Source: Bdellovibrio sp.
GTDB taxonomy: Bacteria > Bdellovibrionota > Bacteriovoracia > Bacteriovoracales > Bacteriovoracaceae
NCBI GenBank assembly: GCA_016187935.1
Contig: JACPIU010000015.1
Coordinates: 1-64,000, forward strand
Length of the DNA: 64,000 bases
Reading direction: 5' to 3'
Positions 25,110 to 33,497 of the stretch are shown piece by piece. Positions within the stretch are counted from its first letter, which is position 1. Each line of letters starts with the position of its first letter. The position numbers were made by a program, and so were the translations under genes. Under the pieces are notes generated by a model, which was given only the letters and a program-made list of their open reading frames with translations, was not told the origin of the DNA and made no database searches.

Positions 25110-26204
25110 TTACTTGTGGCCACTTGTTTTTTGTTGGTAAGCAAAGACAATATTGCGTACATGATTGTGTGCTTTGGCGGCCATAAGGCACGTATTGTCC
25201 TGATCTTGTCTGGCTTCACAATCCGACCAAACCTTATCGGCATTCAGGATGAGATAATCGCTCGGTCGGACAACCGTCGCGGTATATTGAGGCAAGAAGG
25301 TAATGCCATTTTGATTAGAGTCAATGCTCAATTTTAAGATCAGTCCGACATTTTTCGGAAAGCTGGTTTGCCCGGAAAAAAAATTACCCAAACTATAATG
25401 GATAAAACCTTGGCGACCATCTTTAGTGGTGACAAATTCAAACGGTTGAACCACATGAGGATGGTGCCCTATAATGGCATCGGCCCCCATCTCAAGAATT
25501 TCGCGGGCATTTTTTTTGACGCTTTTGAGAGGGAAATTTTGGTATTCTTCCCCCCAGTGACATTGGACAATCACCACATCAGCGCCACGTTCGCGCGCTC
25601 TTTTAATATGCTTTTCCACTAATGAGAGATTGCCGTTCATGTCATTAAGATTAATCAGGTTGACCAGATGAGAAGGCCGAAAGGGCAAACCGTTGGTTGA
25701 AAAAGTGTAAGCCAGAAAAGCAATATGAGTGCCGTCCGGTGCACGCCAGAGGGGAAAATCCTCATCTCGTTCTTCAATTGTTCGAGCACTTCCCACGTGC
25801 ATAAAATTGAGCTGCTCCAGTTCTTCCAGCGTGGCCAGGATACCGTTTGATCCCTGATCGGCGACATGATTATTGGAGGTGGTGAGAAGGTCGAATCCGA
25901 TATCTTTAAGCGAGTGTAAATAATCAACTGTACCATTGAATTGCGGATAGCCGCTGGGGGCATGGCCAGGGACTACGGGAAATTCTAAATTTCCACTCAG
26001 CAGATCACCGCTGCTAAGTTCCTCATTAATTTGAGCGAAAAAAGGTTGATAATCAGGCCGTTTACCACCATGAGTGAGCGCACGATTGTGTTGACTCATA
26101 TGTTGCATGAGGTCTCCAATAAAGACCACATCAGTAATGGCCCAAGCAGAGGAAAGTGACAGATGGATAAGCAGGGCCAGGGCGATCCTCAAATTGCGTA
26201 ACAT
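25110..26204 (-). CDS. CapA/PgsA-type metallophosphatase-fold exported protein
   Basis: 364 aa with signal peptide (MLRNLRIALALLIHLSLSSA). CapA-family motifs: FIGDLMQHMSQH, SGNLEFPV, LTTSNNHVADQG, VVIVQCHWGEEY and IIGHHPHVVQPFE. CapA proteins take part in poly-gamma-glutamate capsule synthesis in Bacillus, but many homologues lie outside such operons, as here (no CapB or CapC). ATG 26204 is chosen because GAGGGA lies eight bases upstream. Probably a periplasmic metal-dependent hydrolase; substrate unknown. Confidence 0.9.
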   Translation of the reverse strand: MLRNLRIALALLIHLSLSSAWAITDVVFIGDLMQHMSQHNRALTHGGKRPDYQPFFAQINEELSSGDLLSGNLEFPVVPGHAPSGYPQFNGTVDYLHSLKDIGFDLLTTSNNHVADQGSNGILATLEELEQLNFMHVGSARTIEERDEDFPLWRAPDGTHIAFLAYTFSTNGLPFRPSHLVNLINLNDMNGNLSLVEKHIKRARERGADVVIVQCHWGEEYQNFPLKSVKKNAREILEMGADAIIGHHPHVVQPFEFVTTKDGRQGFIHYSLGNFFSGQTSFPKNVGLILKLSIDSNQNGITFLPQYTATVVRPSDYLILNADKVWSDCEARQDQDNTCLMAAKAHNHVRNIVFAYQQKTSGHK

Positions 26205-26346
26205 AAATAATCCCTCAATATGGAGTGGCGCACTATACAAGAAATGGCCGCCAGAGGAAGACTGTCTATAAAGATTTCTTTGCATTCGCTTCAACCCCTG
26301 ATTGCCCGGTTGCAAAGTTGCACCAATTTTCTAGGAGATTGAAAAA

Positions 26347-26400
26347 ATGCTGTTAGGTGCTTATCGTGGATTCTTCCATTATCAGCATGTAATACTTTGA
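26347..26400 (+). CDS. Possible 17-residue small ORF in a 342-base intergenic region
   Basis: AGGAG (26333-26337) sits nine bases before ATG 26347, which opens MLLGAYRGFFHYQHVIL and stops at 26398. It lies between the divergent CapA-like and Pro-repeat genes (26205-26546). I see no other gene, tRNA-like fold or terminator in that region. It may be a leader peptide or chance. Confidence 0.25.
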   Translation: MLLGAYRGFFHYQHVIL

Positions 26401-26546
26401 AATTAAAGGCCTATTCTTGCTTCTTAACACATGTTACTGAGTTGTTAGAAAGTCTATTTTTTTTACACATCAAAAGAAAGCGATGTTTTCTTGCACGCAT
26501 CTTGTTAACTTCGCCGCAACCAAATTCGTAATGTATGGAGTTGTTT

Positions 26547-27785
26547 ATGAAGATGTTTGCCCTACTTTTGTTAGTGGGCGTGTATTGCTTTGCCCCTGAA
26601 ATGGCGGAAGCGCAATGCCGTCCTGGAATGAATTGCGGCCCCGTTGTGAGGCCAACTCGTCCCGTTCCTCCGGTGAATCGTCCGGTTCCACCAGTAACTC
26701 GTCCACAACCTCCGGTCACTCGTCCAGTGCCGCCCGTTGTGCGTCCGCAACCTCCGGTCACTCGTCCCGTCCCGCCCGTTGTACGTCCGCAACCTCCGGT
26801 CACTCGTCCCGTCCCGCCCGTTGTACGTCCGCAACCTCCTGTCACTCGTCCCGTGCCGCCCGTTGTACGTCCGCAACCTCCGGTCACTCGTCCCGTGCCG
26901 CCCGTTGTACGTCCACAACCTCCGATAACACGTCCAGTACCGCCCGTTGTACGTCCGCAACCTCCGGTTACTCGTCCAGTACCGCCCGTTGTGCGTCCGC
27001 AGCCTCCGGTTACTCGTCCTTATCCTCCAGTGGTGACTCGGCCCATTCCACCTGTGACAAGACCGGCCCCTTCCGTGAATTATATTCCACGGCCTCGCGT
27101 GCCTGTTATGCCACCTAGGTATACGATTTATCCGCCACAGTATCATCACACTCGCGTAATGTATCACCAGCATTACTATCACCGTCCTGTGGCGTACTCA
27201 CCTTGGGCCACTTACAGCGATTATATGCACGTAACATTTTTTAATATCCACATTCATGTGGGTATGTGGCCCAGCGTGCGATACTACGGTTATACCTTGC
27301 CTTACCGCTCTCTCTATTGGGATACATGGATTCGCGATCGTTTTAACTACCAAAATGGTTATTACTACGATAACTACCCGTACTATGTGTACAATGGTTA
27401 TCGACATCGCTATTCCAACATCGATCGCTGCGATTACGAGCTAGTCGATGGATATTCAAACCAAACAGTGAGCACCTTCCACAATTACAATTGTAATGTG
27501 GGTTACGATGCCTGTGCGCAAATGCGTGATCAATACAATCGAAGTGAAAGATCATACCGATATTTCTGTTCTGAGCGTTTTGATCGCGATGACAACTACA
27601 GCTACAACTGGGATTTGAATGACGACTTCTATAGCGATTTACCCCCAGTTCAGTATCAGGATTATACGACCTATCGTGATGATTACTATGGTCAACAAGA
27701 TTCTGATTACTATGACAGCTATGGCGTCAGCGACCCATCTTCAGGCAGTGATGATTGGAATAATTCCTGGAGCAATGGTTTTTAA
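26547..27785 (+). CDS. Exported protein with Pro-rich 14-residue repeats and Tyr/Asp-rich tail
   Basis: 412 aa. Signal peptide [18 protein letters not shown], then CRPGMNCGP and a Pro/Val/Arg repeat domain (residues about 30-175) with eight copies of [14 protein letters not shown]-type units. The C-terminal 230 residues are rich in Tyr, Asp, Asn and His, with four Cys ([28 protein letters not shown]) that suggest disulphides. ATG 26547 is chosen because GGAG lies six bases upstream. Pro-rich arms like this can span the periplasm or cell wall. No known family; it is followed by an excellent terminator. Confidence 0.85.
   Translation: MKMFALLLLVGVYCFAPEMAEAQCRPGMNCGPVVRPTRPVPPVNRPVPPVTRPQPPVTRPVPPVVRPQPPVTRPVPPVVRPQPPVTRPVPPVVRPQPPVTRPVPPVVRPQPPVTRPVPPVVRPQPPITRPVPPVVRPQPPVTRPVPPVVRPQPPVTRPYPPVVTRPIPPVTRPAPSVNYIPRPRVPVMPPRYTIYPPQYHHTRVMYHQHYYHRPVAYSPWATYSDYMHVTFFNIHIHVGMWPSVRYYGYTLPYRSLYWDTWIRDRFNYQNGYYYDNYPYYVYNGYRHRYSNIDRCDYELVDGYSNQTVSTFHNYNCNVGYDACAQMRDQYNRSERSYRYFCSERFDRDDNYSYNWDLNDDFYSDLPPVQYQDYTTYRDDYYGQQDSDYYDSYGVSDPSSGSDDWNNSWSNGF
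26700..27035 (+). repeat. Eight tandem 42-base repeats in the Pro-rich protein gene
   Basis: Each unit encodes [14 protein letters not shown]; unit 6 has Ile for Val and unit 8 has Tyr for Val. Differences between units are mostly synonymous third-position changes. The repeat keeps other frames open, which creates false ORFs on both strands. Confidence 0.9.
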
Positions 27786-27815
27786 TAATTAATTAAAACC
27801 GTCAAAATTCCATCG

Positions 27816-27846
27816 AAGGCCAGGCCAAAATGCCTGGCCTTTTTTT
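27816..27846. terminator. Strong intrinsic terminator
   Basis: AAGGCCAGGC, loop CAAAAT, GCCTGGCCTT followed by a run of T. It lies 31 bases after the Pro-repeat gene stop. Confidence 0.92.
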
Positions 27847-27933
27847 ATCCACTCTTGGAGTGCCGGGTGACGTTGCCCCAAACTTGCTCAATCCACAATG
27901 GCCAGAAGGTTGGTGTCACGGTAATCTATCTAT

Positions 27934-28647
27934 ATGAAGAAAATTGTTTTCAGTGTGGTCATTTTCATCGCGTTACTGAGTGTTGGACTCTACTATTATC
28001 GTGAGAGGGCCGCAGGACCGGATCAATTGGCCCAGGTCGATGAGGTGCTTAGGCCTAATGATTCAGAGCTAAAAAACCCTGAAAAGACGGGAACAGTGTC
28101 GGAAGTCAAAAAAGATCATCGCGATAAAGTCCAACAATCCAAGAGCGATGAAGATGACGGTGATGAGGGGCCATCAGACAACTTGGCCGAAGATATGCTG
28201 GGTTCCGGAGATGAAGGAAGCGGCAATCCGCAGAATGAAAAAAGTTTAAATGAAGAAGATGCGGATAAAATGACGGCCTACTTTGAGGCAACCGAGAAGG
28301 CATGGAATGATCGCATGGATCATTTTATTACTGATGAATTGCACTTGCCGATAAAGGTTTTGAAAGAGTACAAAGTCCTGCGTGAAGGCTTTGATCGAGA
28401 CAAAATGGAGGCCTTTGAGGATTTCCATAAGTACATGCGTGATAAACATGGCGATAATTATAGTTACAATCCAACCAAAGATGAGGAGCAATTCGCCAAC
28501 AAAGTTAAGGATCAGTACGATAGTAAACTGCGACAGCTTTTTGGCCAGGAACACTATCTAGAATATCGAGAAGTACGAGATCAATTCAACAAGAAATTAA
28601 AGGCCGAGCAGAACCCCGAAATTGGCGTCTACTACATAGATATATGA
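27934..28647 (+). CDS. Membrane-anchored acidic protein of unknown function
   Basis: 237 aa. One N-terminal membrane helix (MKKIVFSVVIFIALLSVGLYY), a very acidic, probably disordered linker (about 30-110, with KSDEDDGDEGPSDN), then a charged helical domain (about 115-225, ATEKAWNDRMDHFITDELHL). No family recognised. The ATG has no Shine-Dalgarno sequence. Its stop overlaps the start of the NUDIX gene (ATGATAA), so the two are coupled. A similar build (one helix, charged coil) recurs in the gene ending at 63388. Confidence 0.75.
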   Translation: MKKIVFSVVIFIALLSVGLYYYRERAAGPDQLAQVDEVLRPNDSELKNPEKTGTVSEVKKDHRDKVQQSKSDEDDGDEGPSDNLAEDMLGSGDEGSGNPQNEKSLNEEDADKMTAYFEATEKAWNDRMDHFITDELHLPIKVLKEYKVLREGFDRDKMEAFEDFHKYMRDKHGDNYSYNPTKDEEQFANKVKDQYDSKLRQLFGQEHYLEYREVRDQFNKKLKAEQNPEIGVYYIDI

Positions 28648-29186
28648 TAAAAAAATGGCGAAGGACGAATAAAGAATTGGTCTATAAGGCGCATATTATG
28701 CGCCACTGCCAAGTTCATTCTCATTCCACCACCACAGATAAAAAAGGCATTTTTGACGTCATCGAATGCCTTGATTGGGTTAATGTTTTGTCTCTTACCC
28801 ATAGTGATGAAGTCATTTTAGTTCGCCAATATCGGCAGGGAATTGATGCCGTGACTTTGGAATTACCCGGCGGCGCGGTTAATCACGGGGAAGATCCTCT
28901 CATTGGGGCCAAACGCGAATTGGAAGAGGAAACAGGAGGCGTTGCCCGTGAATGGCTTAAACTCGGACATTCTGATGTTAATCCCGCCTTTATGGAAAAT
29001 CGCTGTCACTATTTCTTAGCGCGAGGAGTAGAACTCACTAAGAATCAATCTCTCGATCCGCAAGAAGAAATCGAAATTGTCACAGTGCCTTTGAAAGAGA
29101 TACCAGGTATGTTTCAGCGGGGAGAAATTACCCACTCACTTACCCATGCTGCTTTTTGTTTTTTTTGGGCGGCCACTCTGAGCTAG
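28644..29186 (+). CDS. NUDIX hydrolase, ADP-ribose pyrophosphatase-like
   Basis: 180 aa. Complete Nudix box GGAVNHGEDPLIGAKRELEE followed by ETGG, preceded by LVRQYRQGIDAVTLELPGG, the pattern typical of ADP-sugar pyrophosphatases. It would split nucleoside diphosphates linked to another group into NMP and a phosphate. Start overlaps the upstream stop. The last 47 bases overlap the convergent NYN-domain gene. Confidence 0.9.
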   Translation: MIKKWRRTNKELVYKAHIMRHCQVHSHSTTTDKKGIFDVIECLDWVNVLSLTHSDEVILVRQYRQGIDAVTLELPGGAVNHGEDPLIGAKRELEEETGGVAREWLKLGHSDVNPAFMENRCHYFLARGVELTKNQSLDPQEEIEIVTVPLKEIPGMFQRGEITHSLTHAAFCFFWAATLS

Positions 29187-29688
29187 CGCTCTTTTTTCGG
29201 GCATGTCCCTTTTCGGGAAGAGAAAAACGATCCTCGGCGGTGATTTCATGATAATAGTCGGCTTCATCAATTAATATTTTTGAGGTGGTCTGTAAAATAG
29301 AAGCGATCTCAACCCGTACCCCTTCCGATTTAAGCTGTCTCACCAGTTCAATATAATCTGAGTCGCCGGATAAGATGACAATGGCATCGACCTTACTGGC
29401 CAGCTGCATGGCCACAATGGTGAGAGGGATATCGGCACTTTTGTGGCATGGTCTGACCTGACCATGATAATTTTCATGCAATCTCTCACTTAATTTAGTG
29501 CTGATATTTTTGCCTTCACGGAAATAAACTAAGCGATTGAGAGAGCGATTACCTAATAGGCGAGGGATAATTTGATCAAAGTTGAGCATATCGCCCGGGT
29601 TGCCGGTCAAAGAGTGAATACTGCGTTCAATATTATTGCCGTCAACTAAAATGGCGACGCTTTGACTAATTGTTACTTGCTCAGTCAT
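29140..29688 (-). CDS. NYN-domain (LabA/DUF88-type) putative RNase
   Basis: 182 aa. PIN-like NYN domain: VAILVDGNNIERS (first Asp), YFREGK, and VDAIVILSGDSDYIELVRQLKS (acidic pair GDSDY), then VRVEIASILQTTSKILIDEAD. A basic tail follows (about 160-182, with ARKKSASSEW). Proteins of this type are putative metal-dependent ribonucleases. ATG 29688 has GGAGAA six bases upstream. Its 3' end overlaps the NUDIX gene. Confidence 0.9.
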   Translation of the reverse strand: MTEQVTISQSVAILVDGNNIERSIHSLTGNPGDMLNFDQIIPRLLGNRSLNRLVYFREGKNISTKLSERLHENYHGQVRPCHKSADIPLTIVAMQLASKVDAIVILSGDSDYIELVRQLKSEGVRVEIASILQTTSKILIDEADYYHEITAEDRFSLPEKGHARKKSASSEWPPKKNKKQHG

Positions 29689-29772
29689 GAGATGTTCTCC
29701 TAATATATGCACTATGCCTAAAATCGGAGCTATTGGCCAGAATATATTCCAACCTGGAACAGGAGAAAGTCT

Positions 29773-30537
29773 TTGAGAGCATTTGTTCAACCCACCTTGC
29801 TACTTTTTTTGCTGTCATGGGGTGCCACTGCCTTTGCCCAATTTTCTATCCAAGGTCTGAAGTTTGAAGATCAGCGCGAGTTGAATGGTGTCAAAGTGCA
29901 AAATGCCAAAATTGATGATGCCCGGGTTTTCCATGCCACACTTGGGAAGGTGATTGAGCGCCCCTTTGCCGACGTGGTCTCGGACATTCTGCACTTCGAG
30001 CAGCGTTGTAATAATGAATACCGCGACAAAAGGCGTTTTTCTCCAAAAGAATTCAATTGTCAGCATCTCAATAAAAATTTAGTCGAATCAGTTATCATTC
30101 GTGAGATTAAACTTCCGGCGACAAAAATGGAGAATGAAAAGGAGCGTTTTTTAATTTTTCGCAATATTTATAATCGCGAGGCCTTTCAAAATTATGATCT
30201 GGTAATCTATACCGAAAAGACGGGGGGCCTGGGCAAACGTGTCGCCATGATCACCTATAGCATGTTAAGTGATGAGGAGGCCCAGCAATACCTTACCACC
30301 TGGGAGAAAAAGAAATCGGTGTTTGACATCATTCAGGGAAGCTACGAGATTGAGGAGTTGGAAGGAGGAAAATGTCGTGTTGGCATGACTTACACCACCA
30401 AGACATCCTATTGGATGATGACCAATGGTTTTGCCGTGGGCATGATCTATAAATCCATGGCCGAAGGCACCATGTCCACCTTACTTTCTTTTGAACATCC
30501 GCTCGCTCCAGTGCCTGTGGTCGGGAGTAAAAAATGA
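29773..30537 (+). CDS. Exported START/SRPBCC-like protein
   Basis: 254 aa from a TTG start with AGGAGAAAG just upstream. Signal peptide RAFVQPTLLLFLLSWGATAF, then a domain with the alternation seen in START-type lipid-binding proteins (ATLGKVIERPFADVVSDILHFEQ, FLIFRNIYNREAF, GKCRVGMTYTTKTSYWM, C-terminal helix GFAVGMIYKSMAEGTMSTLLSF). Fold assignment is by pattern only. Stop overlaps the next start (ATGA). Confidence 0.7.
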   Translation: MRAFVQPTLLLFLLSWGATAFAQFSIQGLKFEDQRELNGVKVQNAKIDDARVFHATLGKVIERPFADVVSDILHFEQRCNNEYRDKRRFSPKEFNCQHLNKNLVESVIIREIKLPATKMENEKERFLIFRNIYNREAFQNYDLVIYTEKTGGLGKRVAMITYSMLSDEEAQQYLTTWEKKKSVFDIIQGSYEIEELEGGKCRVGMTYTTKTSYWMMTNGFAVGMIYKSMAEGTMSTLLSFEHPLAPVPVVGSKK

Positions 30538-31163
30538 ATACCACAGAATCGAGCATGCCAATCACTCCGGGCAGGCCAGGAGTGATGCGACGGATGTACG
30601 ACTGGTGTTTGAAATGGGCCGATACTCCTTATGGTGTGCCGATGCTCTTTCTCATCTCCTTTGCTGAGTCTAGCTTTTTCCCCATTCCTCCTGACGTACT
30701 GCTTTTGGCCTTATGCTTTGCCCTTCCTAATAAGAGCTTTCGCTATGCCACCTGGTGCACCCTTGCCTCCGTGCTTGGAGGGATGTTGGGATATTACATC
30801 GGTCATTCTCTATGGGCGCATTTGCACGGAACCTTTATCCCGTTAGTCTTTTCCCAGGCCTCTTTTGATAAGGTGAAACAACTCTATCTTGATAATGCCT
30901 TCAACGTTATTGTGGCCAAAGGTTTTACCCCGATTCCTTTTAAACTCATTACCATCACTGCCGGTGTTGCCAATGTCCCCTTTGGTGAATTCTTCTGGGC
31001 CTCGGTGGTGTGTCGTTCTATCCGTTTCTACCTTCTAGGTGCCTTGATCTATAAGTATGGGATTGCGATTCGACCATTTGTCGAGAAGTATTTGACTTGG
31101 CTGATGATGGCCTTTTTGATACTGCTGATTGGTGGCATCATTGTAATTAAATATCTCCGTTAA
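30534..31163 (+). CDS. YqaA/DedA-related inner-membrane protein
   Basis: 209 aa with about five membrane helices. Features of the SNARE-associated/YqaA branch: PMLFLISFAESSFFPIPPDVLLLAL near the start (acidic residue plus FPIPPD) and FTPIPFKLITITAGVANVPF in the middle. Probably a membrane lipid transporter or homeostasis protein. Its start overlaps the stop of the exported START-like gene, which hints that the two act together on lipids. Confidence 0.88.
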   Translation: MNTTESSMPITPGRPGVMRRMYDWCLKWADTPYGVPMLFLISFAESSFFPIPPDVLLLALCFALPNKSFRYATWCTLASVLGGMLGYYIGHSLWAHLHGTFIPLVFSQASFDKVKQLYLDNAFNVIVAKGFTPIPFKLITITAGVANVPFGEFFWASVVCRSIRFYLLGALIYKYGIAIRPFVEKYLTWLMMAFLILLIGGIIVIKYLR

Positions 31164-31182
31164 AATTACATCAGAGATTAAA

Positions 31183-31650
31183 ATGGCAGATGCAAAAAAG
31201 ATCAGTTGCTGTCCAGGGCATTTTGCCTTCACTCTTTTTATTGCTTCTTTTCTTTTGGGCAGTGGTGTGTTGTTGGGTGCTGTCGGAGCGCATTGGTTGT
31301 CTTCTTTCACACCTCAAAATTTGTTAGACACCTTTAAGACTGGTGTGCATTACCAGATTATCCATGGCCTTGGTGTTTTTCTTATCGGGGTCTTTGAATT
31401 CATAGCTTATTTGGCACCCGAGGAAAATAAAAATTTCCTTCCCTTGAAACATTTCAAATGGGCCAGAAATCTCATGTTGCTTGGGATTTTTTTGTTTTCT
31501 GGGCATTGTTATGTTTATGCACTTACCGCCAACAAGTTCTTTGTTATCCCGATCCCTTTTGGGGGAGCTTCTTTTATTATCGCCTGGTTTACTTTGGCCT
31601 TTTCTTTTTATTCAAAGATAAAATGGAAAGATTCGGGAAGATCAAGATAA
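31183..31650 (+). CDS. DUF423-family membrane protein
   Basis: 155 aa, four membrane helices. Matches the DUF423/YgdD pattern: GVLLGAVGAHWLSSF, FKTGVHYQIIHGLGVFLIGVF, LGIFLFSGHCYVYAL, FGGASFIIAWFTLAF. Function unknown in the family. It starts 19 bases after the YqaA-like gene and overlaps the convergent deaminase gene by 43 bases. Confidence 0.88.
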   Translation: MADAKKISCCPGHFAFTLFIASFLLGSGVLLGAVGAHWLSSFTPQNLLDTFKTGVHYQIIHGLGVFLIGVFEFIAYLAPEENKNFLPLKHFKWARNLMLLGIFLFSGHCYVYALTANKFFVIPIPFGGASFIIAWFTLAFSFYSKIKWKDSGRSR

Positions 31651-32750
31651 GGTTTTTCTGGGTTTTTCCACGGGAATTCTCGGATGATCTGATCGAGAGG
31701 GTGACTATTATAAGTTAACCAGAAGAGTGTCGAGGGGATTTCTTCTGCACGCTTTGCTTCTTTCTCGACAGTTTCTTTCATGGCAAGAAAGGCCTTTCCT
31801 GAATAAGTGGTATCGAGTATCAGACCTTCTTGATCATGGAGCAGGTCCATGGCCTCATAGACAGCTGGGTGAGCGGCGCCGTAGCCTGGAGCGGAATATT
31901 CCTTGAGATATGTGAAATTTTTCTTCAGGTCACATTGAGGCAGGCGCGCCCGTTCTTCAGGAGAGAGATTTTTGCGAATAAAATTGTAGGTCTTGCGCGC
32001 CAGTGCCAGAACCGATTTCCCGTTGGAGAGTGGACTATGTGAAATTCCCACGGAGATGATTTGGACTTGATCTTGGACACCACCCAGGCAACTCCCGAGC
32101 AAAAGTCCAGCGGATGTACCGGCAGTTCCCATAGGCAGAAAGATTCGCTGCGGTAATACCTTGCCTTGGAGTTGCTCTTGAAGCTCCAGGAAGGCATTCA
32201 CATATCCAAGCGTGCTCAAGGCATTGCTTCCACCAGGCGGAATATAAAAGATTTTTTTTGACCAGAGAGAGCGAAGAAAACTTTGCGCAATGCTGAGACC
32301 TAAAGAAAGTTGTCCCCCATGAAATACCAACTTTGCACCAAGTGCATGCATCGCCAGAAGTTTCTTTTTAACATTGGGAGTGGGAGGCTGCGGGCCTAAG
32401 TGAAGGGTCAGCGGAAGTTGCAACTTGTGGGCGGCCATCGCGGTTGCTAGGGCATGGTTGGAGCCCCACATTCCGAAGGTAATGAGCTCACTAGCATTTT
32501 CCTTTTTTGCCTGGGCCAGGAGATATTCCAACTTGCGGGCCTTGTTACCGCCCAGTTCATGAGCGCTTAAATCATCCCGCTTCACCCAAAGGCGACCACT
32601 TTCCTTACCCGTCAGAAATATTTCCAAGTTTTTGAGGGTATGATAGGGCGTCTCCTGGTCAAGAATGGGAACTCTGGCAATGGATTTGAGACTGGAAAAT
32701 TTGCGTGCTAGTGGTGTATCGGAAGTGGTTGTATCGCTGGTCAATGCCAT
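31608..32750 (-). CDS. PLP-dependent ACC deaminase / D-cysteine desulfhydrase-like enzyme
   Basis: 380 aa. PLP-dependent fold type II: LWVKRDDLSAHELGGNKARKLE carries the PLP lysine, followed by LITFGMWGSNHALATAMAAHKL and MGTAGTSAGLLLGS (phosphate loop). Members deaminate 1-aminocyclopropane-1-carboxylate or split D-cysteine. ATG 32750 is chosen for the GGAGG eight bases upstream; a longer frame to 32846 would add a hydrophobic N-terminus but has no ribosome-binding site. It diverges from the GMC/dipeptidase operon, whose peptidases may release D-amino acids. Confidence 0.88.
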   Translation of the reverse strand: MALTSDTTTSDTPLARKFSSLKSIARVPILDQETPYHTLKNLEIFLTGKESGRLWVKRDDLSAHELGGNKARKLEYLLAQAKKENASELITFGMWGSNHALATAMAAHKLQLPLTLHLGPQPPTPNVKKKLLAMHALGAKLVFHGGQLSLGLSIAQSFLRSLWSKKIFYIPPGGSNALSTLGYVNAFLELQEQLQGKVLPQRIFLPMGTAGTSAGLLLGSCLGGVQDQVQIISVGISHSPLSNGKSVLALARKTYNFIRKNLSPEERARLPQCDLKKNFTYLKEYSAPGYGAAHPAVYEAMDLLHDQEGLILDTTYSGKAFLAMKETVEKEAKRAEEIPSTLFWLTYNSHPLDQIIREFPWKNPEKPYLDLPESFHFIFE

Positions 32751-32916
32751 GGGTATGGCCTCCAAAGTCGCCAGATTGGAAAGAATTAAAGTAAAAAACA
32801 AAGTACGTATAAAAAAAGGCCATCGCCAAAATAATATTTGTAACATAGGCTAATACTCTAAACGCAACATTACGGCTCGACAACCTATTGCGTCGAGGTT
32901 TGGAGATTTACTGGGC

Positions 32917-33495
32917 ATGGATGTCCCAAGTGGTTTTAAGCTTAATCGCAGATCATTTTTTATACTCTCGTCTTTGGGAGTGATCGCGGGCGGAAGCGCT
33001 TGCGGCATCAAGCTTTACGGGCAACTCCTTGAAGTTAATGAGCAATTGGTGTCCTCCCGCAAGCTCAGTCAATATGAAAAAGAGAACCTTCCAGCGCTTT
33101 ATAGTGCCATGACGGGTGAGACCGACCCACAGCAAATCAAGGAGGCCGTCGAGTTTTTTGCTATCTTTCTGTCGAAGCTCCCGTTGTCGCGGCGAAAAGA
33201 ACTTAATCTTGGTCTCAAGGTCCTAGATATCCTCCCGCTTTTTTTCATGGTTTCATTTTTGCCTTTTCGCAAAATAGACTTAAAGCAACAGGTGGTATTT
33301 TTACAAAAACTGAGTCAGGGACCGGCCGTGCTTTATCCTCTCTTTGGCGGACTCAAGGAACTTATGTATCTGGCCTACTATCGTGTGCCCCAGAATTACC
33401 AAAAAATTGAATATTATGGGCCGGTGGCAAAACCAAACGAGCCCATTGAGGAACATCAGCGATTTTATAAAGCATTAATGGCAGAGTTATCATAA
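32917..33495 (+). CDS. Tat-signal small subunit for the GMC oxidoreductase
   Basis: 192 aa. A twin-arginine signal (LNRRSFFILSSLGVIAGGSA) and a helical body with DPQQIKEAVEFFAIFLSKLP and a hydrophobic stretch LDILPLFFMVSFLPF. This matches the small subunit (gluconate 2-dehydrogenase subunit 3-like) that escorts a cofactor-loaded flavoprotein through the Tat system. The GMC oxidoreductase starts two bases downstream and lacks its own signal. First gene of the nine-gene run. Confidence 0.75.
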   Translation: MDVPSGFKLNRRSFFILSSLGVIAGGSACGIKLYGQLLEVNEQLVSSRKLSQYEKENLPALYSAMTGETDPQQIKEAVEFFAIFLSKLPLSRRKELNLGLKVLDILPLFFMVSFLPFRKIDLKQQVVFLQKLSQGPAVLYPLFGGLKELMYLAYYRVPQNYQKIEYYGPVAKPNEPIEEHQRFYKALMAELS

Positions 33496-33497
33496 GT

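Noticed and set aside
25110-26204. Poly-gamma-glutamate capsule locus
   Set aside because: The CapA-like gene stands alone without capB or capC, and CapA-fold proteins occur in many other settings.
26571-27182. Long minus-strand ORF (203 codons) across the Pro-repeat gene
   Set aside because: The 42-base repeat has no stop in several frames, so this frame and a plus-strand one at 26615-27118 stay open by chance. Neither has a signal peptide or a ribosome-binding site, and the composition (Arg/Trp/His or Ser/Thr repeats) follows from the repeat.
32751-32846. Signal-peptide-like N-terminal extension of the PLP deaminase
   Set aside because: The frame extends with hydrophobic codons to an ATG at 32846, but the GGAGG lies before the internal ATG 32750 and family members are cytoplasmic.
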